From Burkholderiaceae bacterium (GTDB lineage: Bacteria; Pseudomonadota; Gammaproteobacteria; Burkholderiales; Burkholderiaceae_E): 41,719 bases of DNA. The DNA lies in the NCBI GenBank assembly GCA_023383035.1, contig JAHDYE010000004.1:1-41719 (forward strand). Direction: 5' to 3'. The notes beneath the pieces were generated by a model. That model had not been told where the DNA came from, searched no databases, and worked only from the letters and a program-made list of their open reading frames with translations. Position numbers and translations under genes: made by a program. Positions 8,919 to 17,563 of this stretch are shown here, in pieces; position 1 is the stretch's first letter, and each line of letters begins with the position of its first letter.

Positions 8919-10325
8919 ATGCCTGACAGCAAGGAGTCGTACGCCATTGCCGAACGGCTATCGTCGCTGGCCGGATGGGCTGCCGATCATGGGGCGATGG
9001 AGATCCCGGATGCGGTCGTTCGACGGGCTGCCATCGTTCTCTGTGACGACCTCGCGGCAATCGTGTCGGCCAGCAGGGATCCGCTGCTCTACGGTCTGAC
9101 CGATCAGCTCATGGGCGATGCTGGCAGACCGGCAGCCACCGTGTTCCGGGGCGGGCGGGTTCGCACGGACCGGTACAGCGCGGCCCTCGCGAATGGAGCG
9201 GCCGCACCCTGGAACGAGCTCGACGGAGGTTCACGCCGCGTCCCCTGTCACTCGGGAACCTACGCCCTTCCTGCCTTGCTCGCCGAGGCGGAAGCGGAAG
9301 GCCTGTCGACCCGGGAAACGCTGCGATGCCTGGTCGTCGCCTATGAAGTCGTGACACGAATCGCGCTGGCGTTCGGCCAGCCGCGGCTGGATCTGCATCC
9401 GCATGCGCTCTTCGCTGCGCTCGGAGCGGCGGCGGCTGTTGCCGCAGCGCGTCGTTACGACCGTGCGAGGTTCCTCGATACGCTGGCGATCGCGTCGACG
9501 CTTGCCGCTCCGGGGCCGTTCAGCCATGCGGTCAGGGGAAGCTTCGTCCGCAACATGTGGGTGGGCGCCGGCTCATGGGCCGGATTGAGAGCTGCCGACT
9601 GGGCCCGCTGCGGGCTCGCCGGCCTTTTGGAAGCGCCGTGCGACGTGTTCCATGGCGTGTTCCGGACCGGATGCGATCCGGAGTCGCTGATCGCCGGTCT
9701 CGGTGCGGATTGGCAGATCGAACACGGCTTCCACAAGATCTATCCGTGCTGCCAGTACGCGCATTCGACCGTCGAGGCCATCTCGGAACTCCTGCCGCAG
9801 CTCCCGCCGGGCCTCCGCGGCCGCGACTGCGAGGAACTGGTCATAGAGATCCACGAGAAAGGCCGGCTGCTCGACGAAAGGCAACCCGCCACGGTGCTGG
9901 CGGCCCGCTTCTCCATTCCGCACATCGCCGCGGTCGCCGTCGTCCATGGTCGTGTCGATACGGAAACGCTCGGAGCCGCAAGCCTCGTCGACCCGCTGGT
10001 CGCGGCCGTGAGACATCGCGTCGCGCTCAGACCCTACGTGCCGGATCTGCTTCCGCCGAACGACCGACCCGCCCGCGTCAGCCTCGTCTTCGCCGGCGGC
10101 GCGAAGTTCCAGGCCGAATGCCTGTGCGCACGCGGATCGCCGAGCAAGCCATTCGATCCGGAGACGATCAGGGCGAAGGTGGCCGGTATCTGCGAGGGCA
10201 TCTACCCCGGCATGTCCGAGGCGATGGACCGTCTCGTCGCGCTTCACGCAGCCACGCTGGACTCACCGTGGGAAGAGACGGTTTCCCTCATCGCCGGACC
10301 GACCACGTCCGGCTCGAACCGATAG
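8919..10325 (+). CDS. MmgE/PrpD family protein, divergent subgroup
   Basis: MmgE/PrpD-like fold segments (VVRRAAIVLCDDLAAIV, ALANGAAAPWNELDGG, CHSGTYALPALLAEAE, HGFHKIYPCCQYAHSTVEA); starts also possible at 8880 or 8910. Confidence 0.82.
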   Translation: MPDSKESYAIAERLSSLAGWAADHGAMEIPDAVVRRAAIVLCDDLAAIVSASRDPLLYGLTDQLMGDAGRPAATVFRGGRVRTDRYSAALANGAAAPWNELDGGSRRVPCHSGTYALPALLAEAEAEGLSTRETLRCLVVAYEVVTRIALAFGQPRLDLHPHALFAALGAAAAVAAARRYDRARFLDTLAIASTLAAPGPFSHAVRGSFVRNMWVGAGSWAGLRAADWARCGLAGLLEAPCDVFHGVFRTGCDPESLIAGLGADWQIEHGFHKIYPCCQYAHSTVEAISELLPQLPPGLRGRDCEELVIEIHEKGRLLDERQPATVLAARFSIPHIAAVAVVHGRVDTETLGAASLVDPLVAAVRHRVALRPYVPDLLPPNDRPARVSLVFAGGAKFQAECLCARGSPSKPFDPETIRAKVAGICEGIYPGMSEAMDRLVALHAATLDSPWEETVSLIAGPTTSGSNR

Positions 10326-10336
10326 CAAAAGCACGC

Positions 10337-11200
10337 ATGGAGCACTCCTACACCCTTACCGCTTCCTGTCCCGACCGCGTCGGCATCATCGCCCGCGTCG
10401 CCTCCTTCATCGCCGAGCACGGAGGGTGGATTCTCGAGTCCAGCTATCACTCGGATGCCGACAACGGATGCGCCGGCCGCTACTACATGCGCGTGCAGAT
10501 GAAGGCGGACTCTCTGGCCTTCAGGCTGTCGGAGCTGCGACAGCGATTCGCGCCGATTGCCGAGGAATTGCAGATGACCTGGCGCGTCACCGATTCCGCG
10601 GTGAGAAAGCGTGTCGTCGTTCTGGTCAGCAAGCAGGGGCACTGCCTCTACGATCTGCTGGCCCGCTGGCAGAGCAAGGAGCTCGATGTCGAGATCCCGT
10701 GCGTGATATCGAACCACGACGCGTTGAGAGGGTTCGTCGAATGGCACGGGATCCCGTTCCATCACATCCCGGTTTCGGGCGACAACAAGGCCGAAGCCTT
10801 CGCCGAAGTGCAGCGGATCTTCGAAGAGGTCCATGGCGACGTCATGGTCCTGGCACGCTACATGCAGATCATTCCGCCCGATCTGTGTGCCGCGTATCCG
10901 GTCCGGATCATCAACATCCATCATTCATTCCTGCCGAGCTTCGTGGGCGCCCGGCCCTATCACCAGGCGTACGAGCGCGGTGTCAAGCTCATCGGCGCGA
11001 CCTGCCACTACGTGACGGCCGATCTGGACCAGGGGCCGATCATCGAGCAGGACGTGATCAGGATCGACCATTCCGACTCCGTCGACGATCTCGTCAGGTA
11101 CGGCAAGGACATCGAGAAGACCGTGCTTGCCCGGGGTCTGCGCTTTCACCTGGACGACCGCGTGCTGCAGCACGGCTGCAAGACCGTCGTCTTCCGCTGA
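10337..11200 (+). CDS. purU: Formyltetrahydrofolate deformylase
   Basis: ACT-like N-terminus (ASCPDRVGIIARVASFIAEHGG), GDVMVLARYMQI, INIHHSFLPSFVGARPYHQAYERGVKLIGATCHYVTADLDQGPIIEQD. Confidence 0.96.
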   Translation: MEHSYTLTASCPDRVGIIARVASFIAEHGGWILESSYHSDADNGCAGRYYMRVQMKADSLAFRLSELRQRFAPIAEELQMTWRVTDSAVRKRVVVLVSKQGHCLYDLLARWQSKELDVEIPCVISNHDALRGFVEWHGIPFHHIPVSGDNKAEAFAEVQRIFEEVHGDVMVLARYMQIIPPDLCAAYPVRIINIHHSFLPSFVGARPYHQAYERGVKLIGATCHYVTADLDQGPIIEQDVIRIDHSDSVDDLVRYGKDIEKTVLARGLRFHLDDRVLQHGCKTVVFR

Positions 11201-11237
11201 GTCCACCAGAGTTCATCGATATCGAGGGGGAGAGATC

Positions 11238-12449
11238 ATGAAGAACAACGGTGTCCTGCCGGGCGTTCGTTCACCGATGATCGGCAGGTCCGGCGAGCGC
11301 CGGCGTTTGCTGCGTGCGGGTTCCATTGCTGCGGCGGCGCTCGCGGGCCCCGGCCTCGTTCGGCCGGCACGAGCGGCAAACGTGGTCAGGATCGGTCACA
11401 CGCAATCCCTCACCGGCCCGTCTTCACCGTGGGGGATCCGTGCCCGCGACGGTGCGGTCCTGGCCGAAAGCGAGATCAATGCAGCCGGCGGATTCACGGA
11501 CCGCAAGGGCAACCGGTACACCCTGCAGATCGCTGCGGCCGACATGGCCAACGATCCCAAGCAGGCGATCACGCTGTTCCGCCAGCAGGCAAGCGACCCG
11601 ACGATCGTCGCGTCGATGGGGCCCACGAACTCGGTCGGGTTCCTGCCATGCATTCCGGTGGCCAGCCAGATCGGGCTGCCTTTGGTAGGTAACGGATCCG
11701 GCGCCCCGGTGAAGGAGTGGAACCCCTGGGTCTATCGCGTGAATCTCGTTGCCGATGTCGCGACCCCGATGTTCCTGAAAGTGGCTGTCAAGGCGGCACG
11801 GGTGCAGCGACTGGCCGTGATCTTCGACCAGACTCAGGACGCACAAGTGGCCGATGCGCGGTTCTGCCAGGCACTCGCGCGCGAGGTCGGGTACGAGGTG
11901 GTTGCCTACGAGGCATATCGAAGCGGCGATCAGGATTTCTCGCCGCAGCTCACCAAGATCCGCGCCACCCGGCCCGATGCGGTCTTCGTGGCGGCGTCGA
12001 CGGGTGACGGAGTGAGAGTCGTCACGCAATTGCGCGAAGCCGGCATTTCCGCGCCTCTGTTTACCGGGTACGGAGTGCTGGTCGATCCGGTCTACTGGGA
12101 CGGGACCAAGGGCGGCATCGATGGCGGATACACATGGGTCGACCAGGATCTGAAGCGCGCCGGCGGGGCGCTGAGGAACTGGCTCGACACCTACAACAAG
12201 AAGTTCGCGCTCGAGGCGACGTCCTATTCGGTATACGGCTACGATGCCGTCCACACGATCGTGGAGTGCATCAGGCAGGCAGGCGGAACCGATCGCGGGG
12301 CGATCAGGGAAGTCATGAGCAGTCTGGAATTCATCGGTCCTCTGGGCACCCGGGTGACTTTCAAGAACCCGCCGACCGGCAACAACCTCACTCCATCGTT
12401 GACGGTCATGAAGATCGACGGAAGAGGGTCCGGACAGACAATCGCGTGA
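11238..12449 (+). CDS. Branched-chain amino-acid-type ABC transporter substrate-binding protein (Peripla_BP_6)
   Basis: Arg-rich signal sequence, VVRIGHTQSLTGPSSPWGIRARDGAVLAESEINAAGG; followed by LivGFHM-type genes. Confidence 0.93.
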   Translation: MKNNGVLPGVRSPMIGRSGERRRLLRAGSIAAAALAGPGLVRPARAANVVRIGHTQSLTGPSSPWGIRARDGAVLAESEINAAGGFTDRKGNRYTLQIAAADMANDPKQAITLFRQQASDPTIVASMGPTNSVGFLPCIPVASQIGLPLVGNGSGAPVKEWNPWVYRVNLVADVATPMFLKVAVKAARVQRLAVIFDQTQDAQVADARFCQALAREVGYEVVAYEAYRSGDQDFSPQLTKIRATRPDAVFVAASTGDGVRVVTQLREAGISAPLFTGYGVLVDPVYWDGTKGGIDGGYTWVDQDLKRAGGALRNWLDTYNKKFALEATSYSVYGYDAVHTIVECIRQAGGTDRGAIREVMSSLEFIGPLGTRVTFKNPPTGNNLTPSLTVMKIDGRGSGQTIA

Positions 12450-12492
12450 GGTCTGCATCCACCGGAAACGACGCGGGCGTCAACGAGCGGCG

Positions 12493-13272
12493 ATGATGAT
12501 TGCCGGTTCGACGGGCGGTGCCCGACCGATACTGAGCGTGTCGGACGCGACCAAGCGATTCGGCGGGGTCGTCGCGGTCGATGCGGTCAGCTTCGACATT
12601 CCGGAAGGGGCGATCGTGTCGATGGTCGGGCCCAACGGCGCCGGCAAGACGACGCTCTTCAACCTTCTTTCCGGCGTCTATCGGTGCGATCGGGGCCGCA
12701 TCGTGTTCGCCGACGAGGATGTCACGACCGTCGCTCCGGAGCGCAGGGCGGCGATGGGTCTGGCGCGTACCTTCCAGAACGTTCGCCTGTTCGCGCACCT
12801 GACTGCGCTCGAGAACGTCATGGTGGGAGGCTACTGTCGCTCCCTGCCCCGTGAAGCGATCGCCTCTCGGGGCACGACGAAGACAGCGCAGTTCCGGCAA
12901 CGCGCGGAAGAGCTTCTCGATTGGGTGGGTGCCGCTTCGTCGAAGGATCTGATGCCTTCCGAGCTGTCGTACGGCGACCAGAGACGTGTCGAGATCGCCC
13001 GTGCGCTTGCCACCCGTCCTCGCCTGCTGATTCTCGACGAACCCACTGCCGGGATGATCGCGGACGAGGCACGACAGGTGATCGACCTGATGGACAGGCT
13101 CCGCGAAAGAGGAATCACGCTGCTGCTGATCGAGCACAACATGAACGTGGTGAGGGCGGTGTCGCAGAAGATCGTCGTCCTGAACTTCGGAAGGAAGATC
13201 GCCGAAGGGGACCCGGTCGAGGTCATGAGGAACCCCGAAGTGATCAGCGCGTACCTCGGCAGCGAGGAGTGA
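12493..13272 (+). CDS. livG: ABC transporter ATP-binding protein, LivG type
   Basis: Walker A GPNGAGKTTLFN, ELSYGDQRRVEIARALATRPRLLILDEPTAGM. Confidence 0.93.
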   Translation: MMIAGSTGGARPILSVSDATKRFGGVVAVDAVSFDIPEGAIVSMVGPNGAGKTTLFNLLSGVYRCDRGRIVFADEDVTTVAPERRAAMGLARTFQNVRLFAHLTALENVMVGGYCRSLPREAIASRGTTKTAQFRQRAEELLDWVGAASSKDLMPSELSYGDQRRVEIARALATRPRLLILDEPTAGMIADEARQVIDLMDRLRERGITLLLIEHNMNVVRAVSQKIVVLNFGRKIAEGDPVEVMRNPEVISAYLGSEE

Positions 13273-13275
13273 ACC

Positions 13276-13989
13276 ATGCTCGTCGTGAAGGGTCTGAGCG
13301 TTTCCTACCGGGCGGTGCCGGCCGTCGTCGATGTCGCCCTGGAGATCGGGACGGGGGAGGTCCAGGTCATTCTGGGCGCGAACGGAGCCGGCAAGACGAC
13401 GATCATCAAGGCGATCATGGGGCTCGTACGCGCATCGGCGGGTTCGATCCTGTTCGACGGCAAGCACGAGCTCCGCAGGCTCGGTCCCTTCATGATCCAT
13501 CGCCTCGGCATCAGCTGGGTTCCCGAGGCACGTCAGCTGTGGGGCACGCTTACGGTTCTCGACAACATGCGCATGGGCGCGTTCATCGTTCGCGACCGCC
13601 GGCAGGTCGAGCAGCGTATCGCCGAGGCCTTCGAGATGTTCCCGATCCTGAAGGAAAGACAGGGCCAGCTCGCAAGCTCGCTGAGTGGAGGCGAACAGCA
13701 GATGCTGGCGATAGCACGTTCGCTGATGTCCGGCCCCAGACTGATCCTCATGGACGAGCCGTCCCTGGGGTTGGCCCCGATCGTGGTCAATCGGGTATTC
13801 GATCTCGTCGGCCGGATCAGGGACATGGGGATCAGCGTGCTGATGGTCGAGCAGAACGCACGCAAGGCGCTGAGGTGCGCCGACACCGCGTATCTGCTCG
13901 AAGTCGGCCGGGTCGTCGACGCCGGGCCATCGAGCGAAATCGCCGCGCGGGAAGGCGTGCAGGCAGTCTTCCTGGGGGGGAAAGCATGA
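13276..13989 (+). CDS. livF: ABC transporter ATP-binding protein, LivF type
   Basis: Walker A GANGAGKTT, SLSGGEQQMLAIARSLMSGPRLILMDEPSLGLAP. Confidence 0.93.
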   Translation: MLVVKGLSVSYRAVPAVVDVALEIGTGEVQVILGANGAGKTTIIKAIMGLVRASAGSILFDGKHELRRLGPFMIHRLGISWVPEARQLWGTLTVLDNMRMGAFIVRDRRQVEQRIAEAFEMFPILKERQGQLASSLSGGEQQMLAIARSLMSGPRLILMDEPSLGLAPIVVNRVFDLVGRIRDMGISVLMVEQNARKALRCADTAYLLEVGRVVDAGPSSEIAAREGVQAVFLGGKA

Positions 13990-14870
13990 ACCTGTTGCTG
14001 CAGCAACTGCTCAACGGACTGGTGATCGGAAGCACCTACGCAGTGGTGGCCATCGGGTTCTCGCTGACGTTCACGGTGCTGCGAATCGTGAACTTCGCGC
14101 ATCCGGAGCTCTTCATGATCGGGATGTTCGCCGGCGGCTTCTGCGCATCGTATGTGTCGGACAACATCTTCGTCGTCTTCGCGGCGGGCGCGCTCGGGGC
14201 AGGCTTCGCCGGAGCGCTCATGGAGCGAGTGGTACTTCGTCCGCTGCGCCAGCGTGACGTGCTGATGGGCCTGATCGGAACGCTCGGCGTCGCGTTCATG
14301 CTCTCCAACGGAGTGGCGGCTATGCTCGGGCCGGATCCGATTCCGTATCCGCAGGTGATCAAGCATACCCTCGTCCTGCAGGGCGACGTGCTGCTTTCGT
14401 CCAAGCAGGTCAGCAATCTCGTTGTCTCGGTTCTGTTGCTGGCCGGCCTGACCTGGTACGTACGCGGAACGCGCTACGGCCTGGCGTCGCGCGCGCTGGC
14501 CGAACGTCCCGATGTGGCTGCCGCCTTCGGCGTCAATATCCACCGGGTCTCGCAGGCCACCGTCTTCATCTCCTCGGCGATGGCAGGTCTCGCGGCCGTT
14601 TCGATCGGAGTCCTGTATTCGACGAGCTACGCGTTCGTCGGACTCCTGTACGGGCTCAAGTCGTTCATCTGCATGCTGGTGGCGGGAAACCGCTACTTCG
14701 AAGGCGTCATCGTGGTGGCGTTGCTCCTGGGCGTCGTCGAAGCCTTGGTCGTCGGCTACATCTCCTCCGCGTACCGGGATGCCGCTGCCTTCCTGCTGAT
14801 GATCCTCGTGTTGTTCTTCCGTCCGGACGGTCTGTTCGGGTCGTACTTCTCCGGAGGTGACAAGCCATGA
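13986..14870 (+). CDS. livH: Branched-chain amino-acid-type ABC permease, LivH type
   Basis: MNLLLQQLLNGLVIGSTYAVVAIGFSLTFTVLRIVNFAHPELFMIG; ATGA-type overlap with LivF. Confidence 0.93.
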   Translation: MNLLLQQLLNGLVIGSTYAVVAIGFSLTFTVLRIVNFAHPELFMIGMFAGGFCASYVSDNIFVVFAAGALGAGFAGALMERVVLRPLRQRDVLMGLIGTLGVAFMLSNGVAAMLGPDPIPYPQVIKHTLVLQGDVLLSSKQVSNLVVSVLLLAGLTWYVRGTRYGLASRALAERPDVAAAFGVNIHRVSQATVFISSAMAGLAAVSIGVLYSTSYAFVGLLYGLKSFICMLVAGNRYFEGVIVVALLLGVVEALVVGYISSAYRDAAAFLLMILVLFFRPDGLFGSYFSGGDKP

Positions 14871-15736
14871 CGAGCTTTGGCTTCTGGGAGCCGATCGTCA
14901 TCGTCTGCTTCATCAACCTGATCCTGGTTTCGGGCCTTTACGTCAACGCGTTGTCCGGAATCCTTCAGCTTTGCACTGCAGCGATCGCGGGAATAGGCGG
15001 ATACGCGGCGGCAGTACTGGCAGTCAACTTCGGCTGGCCCTTCGTTCCATCGCTCGCGGTTGCAGCCGTTGCGGGTGCCGGGGTCGGTGCGGTCCTGGCG
15101 CTGCTCACCGCCAGGATGGCCCTGTTCGTGCTGAAGCTGACCACTCTCGCCTTCGGCGAAGCCGTGGTCGTGCTCGTATACAACATCGACTATCTCGGCG
15201 GTGCGAACAGCTTTACCGGAATCCCGCTGCGCACGGATCTGGTTGCGGCGGCCTCGGGAGCGATGCTGGCGATTCTGGTCGCCTGGGCAGTGGACCGATC
15301 GACGATCGGCTTCGCCGCCCGGGCCGTTCGTGACGATCCCATCGCCGCCGGATCGGTCGGCATATCGGTGCGCAGGATCAGGGTGATGACATTCACCGTC
15401 GGAGCGGCGATCATCGGTCTCGGGGGCGCTCTCCAGGCACACTACCTGCTGGTCGTCAGCCCGCACGAGCTCGGCTTCTTCACGTCGCTCAGCTTCATCA
15501 TCTTCCTGATCATCGGCGGTACCCAGACCCTTCGAGGGCCGCTGCTCGCGACGATCCTGCTCACTGCCATTCCGGAGGCGCTTCGCTTTGCCGGCGAATA
15601 CCGTCTCATCCTGTACGGGTTCATCGTGGTGATGGTCGTGCTGATGCGTCCCGAGGGCATGGTGACGCGCAAGCGTCCGGGCGGCGGACGGCCGCTCACC
15701 GGCGTTCCGGCCGGTCTTGCCTCGAGCCGGAGGTAG
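14867..15736 (+). CDS. livM: Branched-chain amino-acid-type ABC permease, LivM type
   Basis: SGLYVNALSGILQLCTAAIAGIGGYAAAVL...; ATGA overlap with LivH. Confidence 0.92.
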   Translation: MTSFGFWEPIVIVCFINLILVSGLYVNALSGILQLCTAAIAGIGGYAAAVLAVNFGWPFVPSLAVAAVAGAGVGAVLALLTARMALFVLKLTTLAFGEAVVVLVYNIDYLGGANSFTGIPLRTDLVAAASGAMLAILVAWAVDRSTIGFAARAVRDDPIAAGSVGISVRRIRVMTFTVGAAIIGLGGALQAHYLLVVSPHELGFFTSLSFIIFLIIGGTQTLRGPLLATILLTAIPEALRFAGEYRLILYGFIVVMVVLMRPEGMVTRKRPGGGRPLTGVPAGLASSRR

Positions 15737-15737
15737 C

Positions 15738-17345
15738 GTGTCGGCCGGGATCTCCTGCGGGGAGGCGCTGATGCGCCTGCTGGAGCGCTACGGCGTCGAC
15801 ACGATCTTCGGTATCCCCGGCTATCACACGCTCGACATCTACCGCGGCTTCTCCAGGACGGGCATCCGTCATGTCGTGACCCGGCACGAACAGGGGGCGG
15901 GTTTCATGGCCGACGGTTACGCACGCGCGACCGGGCGGCCGGGCGTCTGCGTGCTGATCTCCGGCCCCGGAGTGACGAATGCCGCGACGGCTCTCGGACA
16001 GTCGTATGCGGATTCGGTTCCGGTGCTGCTGATCTCGAGCGTCAACGAGACGCGCAGCCTCGGCAAGGGCTGGGGAAATCTGCACGAGATCACCGATCAG
16101 CGCGCGGTCACCGCACCGCTGACAGCGCTGAGCGCGCTCGCCCACAGTCCCGACGAACTGCCCGAGCTGTTCGCCCAGGCTTTCACGATCTTCGCTTCGC
16201 GCCGGCCGAGACCGGTCCATATCTCGATTCCGCTGGACGTCCTGGCCATGACCGTCAGCACCGACTGGCCTGCGGTTACGCCTCCGGCGCGCCCGATCCC
16301 GCCGCCGGAAGCCATCGGGCAGGCTGCCCGATTGCTCGCCACCGCGGCGCGGCCGGTCATCGTGATCGGCGGCGGCGCGGTGCACGCCGGCCGCGCGGCG
16401 GTGGCGCTGGCCGAGTGGCTCGATGCGTCGGTCATCGCTTCGAACGCCGGCAAGGGCGTCGTTCCCGACAGTCATCCGCTGAGTCTCGGCGGCAGCATGA
16501 TCCGGGCCGAGGTGCGTGAGCACCTGTCGCGGGCGGACGTACTGCTCGCGCTGGGAACCGAACTCGCCTCCACCGACAGCTTCGTTCCGACGTTGCCGAT
16601 CAACGGGAAGATCATCCGCGTCGACGTGGACGCGTCCAAGTTCAACGATCGATACCCGGCCGCCTGCAGCGTTCCTGGCGACGCCAGGGTTGCTGCCGAG
16701 CAGATGCTGGCGGCGCTCGAGTGTCTTGCGCCGCAGGGTCCCCGCAAGGGAACGGCGGAGACCGTGTCGCAGGTGCGTCGTGATCTCGTTGCCGGCCTTT
16801 CGGAAGTCGAGCGCCGGCACAAGGTGATGCACGACCATCTGCGCCGGGCATTGCCCGAAGACGCGATCATCATGGGCGACATCTCCCAGGTCGTCTACAC
16901 CGGTTCGGCGCTCCTTCCGGTGGAGCGCCCGCGATGCTGGTTCTATCCCGCCGGGTTCGGAACGCTCGGATGCGCGTTGCCGGGTGCGATCGGCGCCAGG
17001 CTCGGCGCGCCCGAGAGACCGGTCGTGGCGATTGCGGGCGATGGTGCGTTCATGTTCACGATGCAGGAGCTGATGACCGCGGTCGAGCTGAAGCTGCCGA
17101 TTCCGGTGATCCTGTGGGACAACGACGGATTCGCGATGATCCGCGACGGGTTCGACGAACGCGGCATTCCTCGCGTCGGCGCTTCCCCGGCGCACCCCGA
17201 CTTTCCGAAACTCGCCGATGCATTCGGCTGCGCAAGCGTGGTGCCCCGCAGCGCCGCCGGGTTCACGGCGGCAGTTCAGCAGGCGCTGTGCGCGCCGGGG
17301 CCGACGCTGATCGTCGTCGCCGAGAATGCCGGCTGGCTGCAGTAG
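15738..17345 (+). CDS. ThDP-dependent decarboxylase/acetolactate-synthase-like enzyme, resembling 5-guanidino-2-oxopentanoate decarboxylase (AruI)
   Basis: CGEALMRLLERYGVDTIFGIPGYHTLDIYRG, RHEQGAGFMADGYARATGRPGVC, GDGAFMFTMQELMTAVELKLPIPVILWDND (ThDP motif); GTG start at 15738. Confidence 0.85.
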   Translation: MSAGISCGEALMRLLERYGVDTIFGIPGYHTLDIYRGFSRTGIRHVVTRHEQGAGFMADGYARATGRPGVCVLISGPGVTNAATALGQSYADSVPVLLISSVNETRSLGKGWGNLHEITDQRAVTAPLTALSALAHSPDELPELFAQAFTIFASRRPRPVHISIPLDVLAMTVSTDWPAVTPPARPIPPPEAIGQAARLLATAARPVIVIGGGAVHAGRAAVALAEWLDASVIASNAGKGVVPDSHPLSLGGSMIRAEVREHLSRADVLLALGTELASTDSFVPTLPINGKIIRVDVDASKFNDRYPAACSVPGDARVAAEQMLAALECLAPQGPRKGTAETVSQVRRDLVAGLSEVERRHKVMHDHLRRALPEDAIIMGDISQVVYTGSALLPVERPRCWFYPAGFGTLGCALPGAIGARLGAPERPVVAIAGDGAFMFTMQELMTAVELKLPIPVILWDNDGFAMIRDGFDERGIPRVGASPAHPDFPKLADAFGCASVVPRSAAGFTAAVQQALCAPGPTLIVVAENAGWLQ

Positions 17346-17396
17346 CGCTGCATCGCCGACCGCTGCAGGTGCGCTGGCCGGACCTGGCACGACGTG

Positions 17397-17425
17397 TTGA
17401 CTCGGAAGAAGCCGCTTGATAGGAT
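17397..17425 (+). promoter_or_regulatory. Candidate sigma70 promoter (TTGACT-N17-TAGGAT) for Mo-hydroxylase operon 1
   Basis: TTGACT 17397-17402, 17-nt spacer, TAGGAT 17420-17425; first CDS at 17564. Confidence 0.6.
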
Positions 17426-17443
17426 GCCGTATCGAAACCGCGT

Positions 17444-17457
17444 TTCGCAGTAGCGAA
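17444..17457. promoter_or_regulatory. Near-palindrome TTCGCAGTAGCGAA, candidate IclR-type operator
   Basis: 12 of 14 bases match TTCGCTATAGCGAA at 8691; sits about 20 bp downstream of the -10 box. Confidence 0.6.
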
Positions 17458-17563
17458 CAGAGTAGGGGCAGCGCAGCGATACGGCCCGGCGCTCGAAGCG
17501 GTCCGGATTCCGTCAGGACGTCAGCCTGCTCCGGTCGGGATCGCCTGCAATGAGGCTTACGTC

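Noticed and set aside
15696-17390. 564-aa minus-strand ORF
   Set aside because: Antisense shadow of the ThDP enzyme gene.
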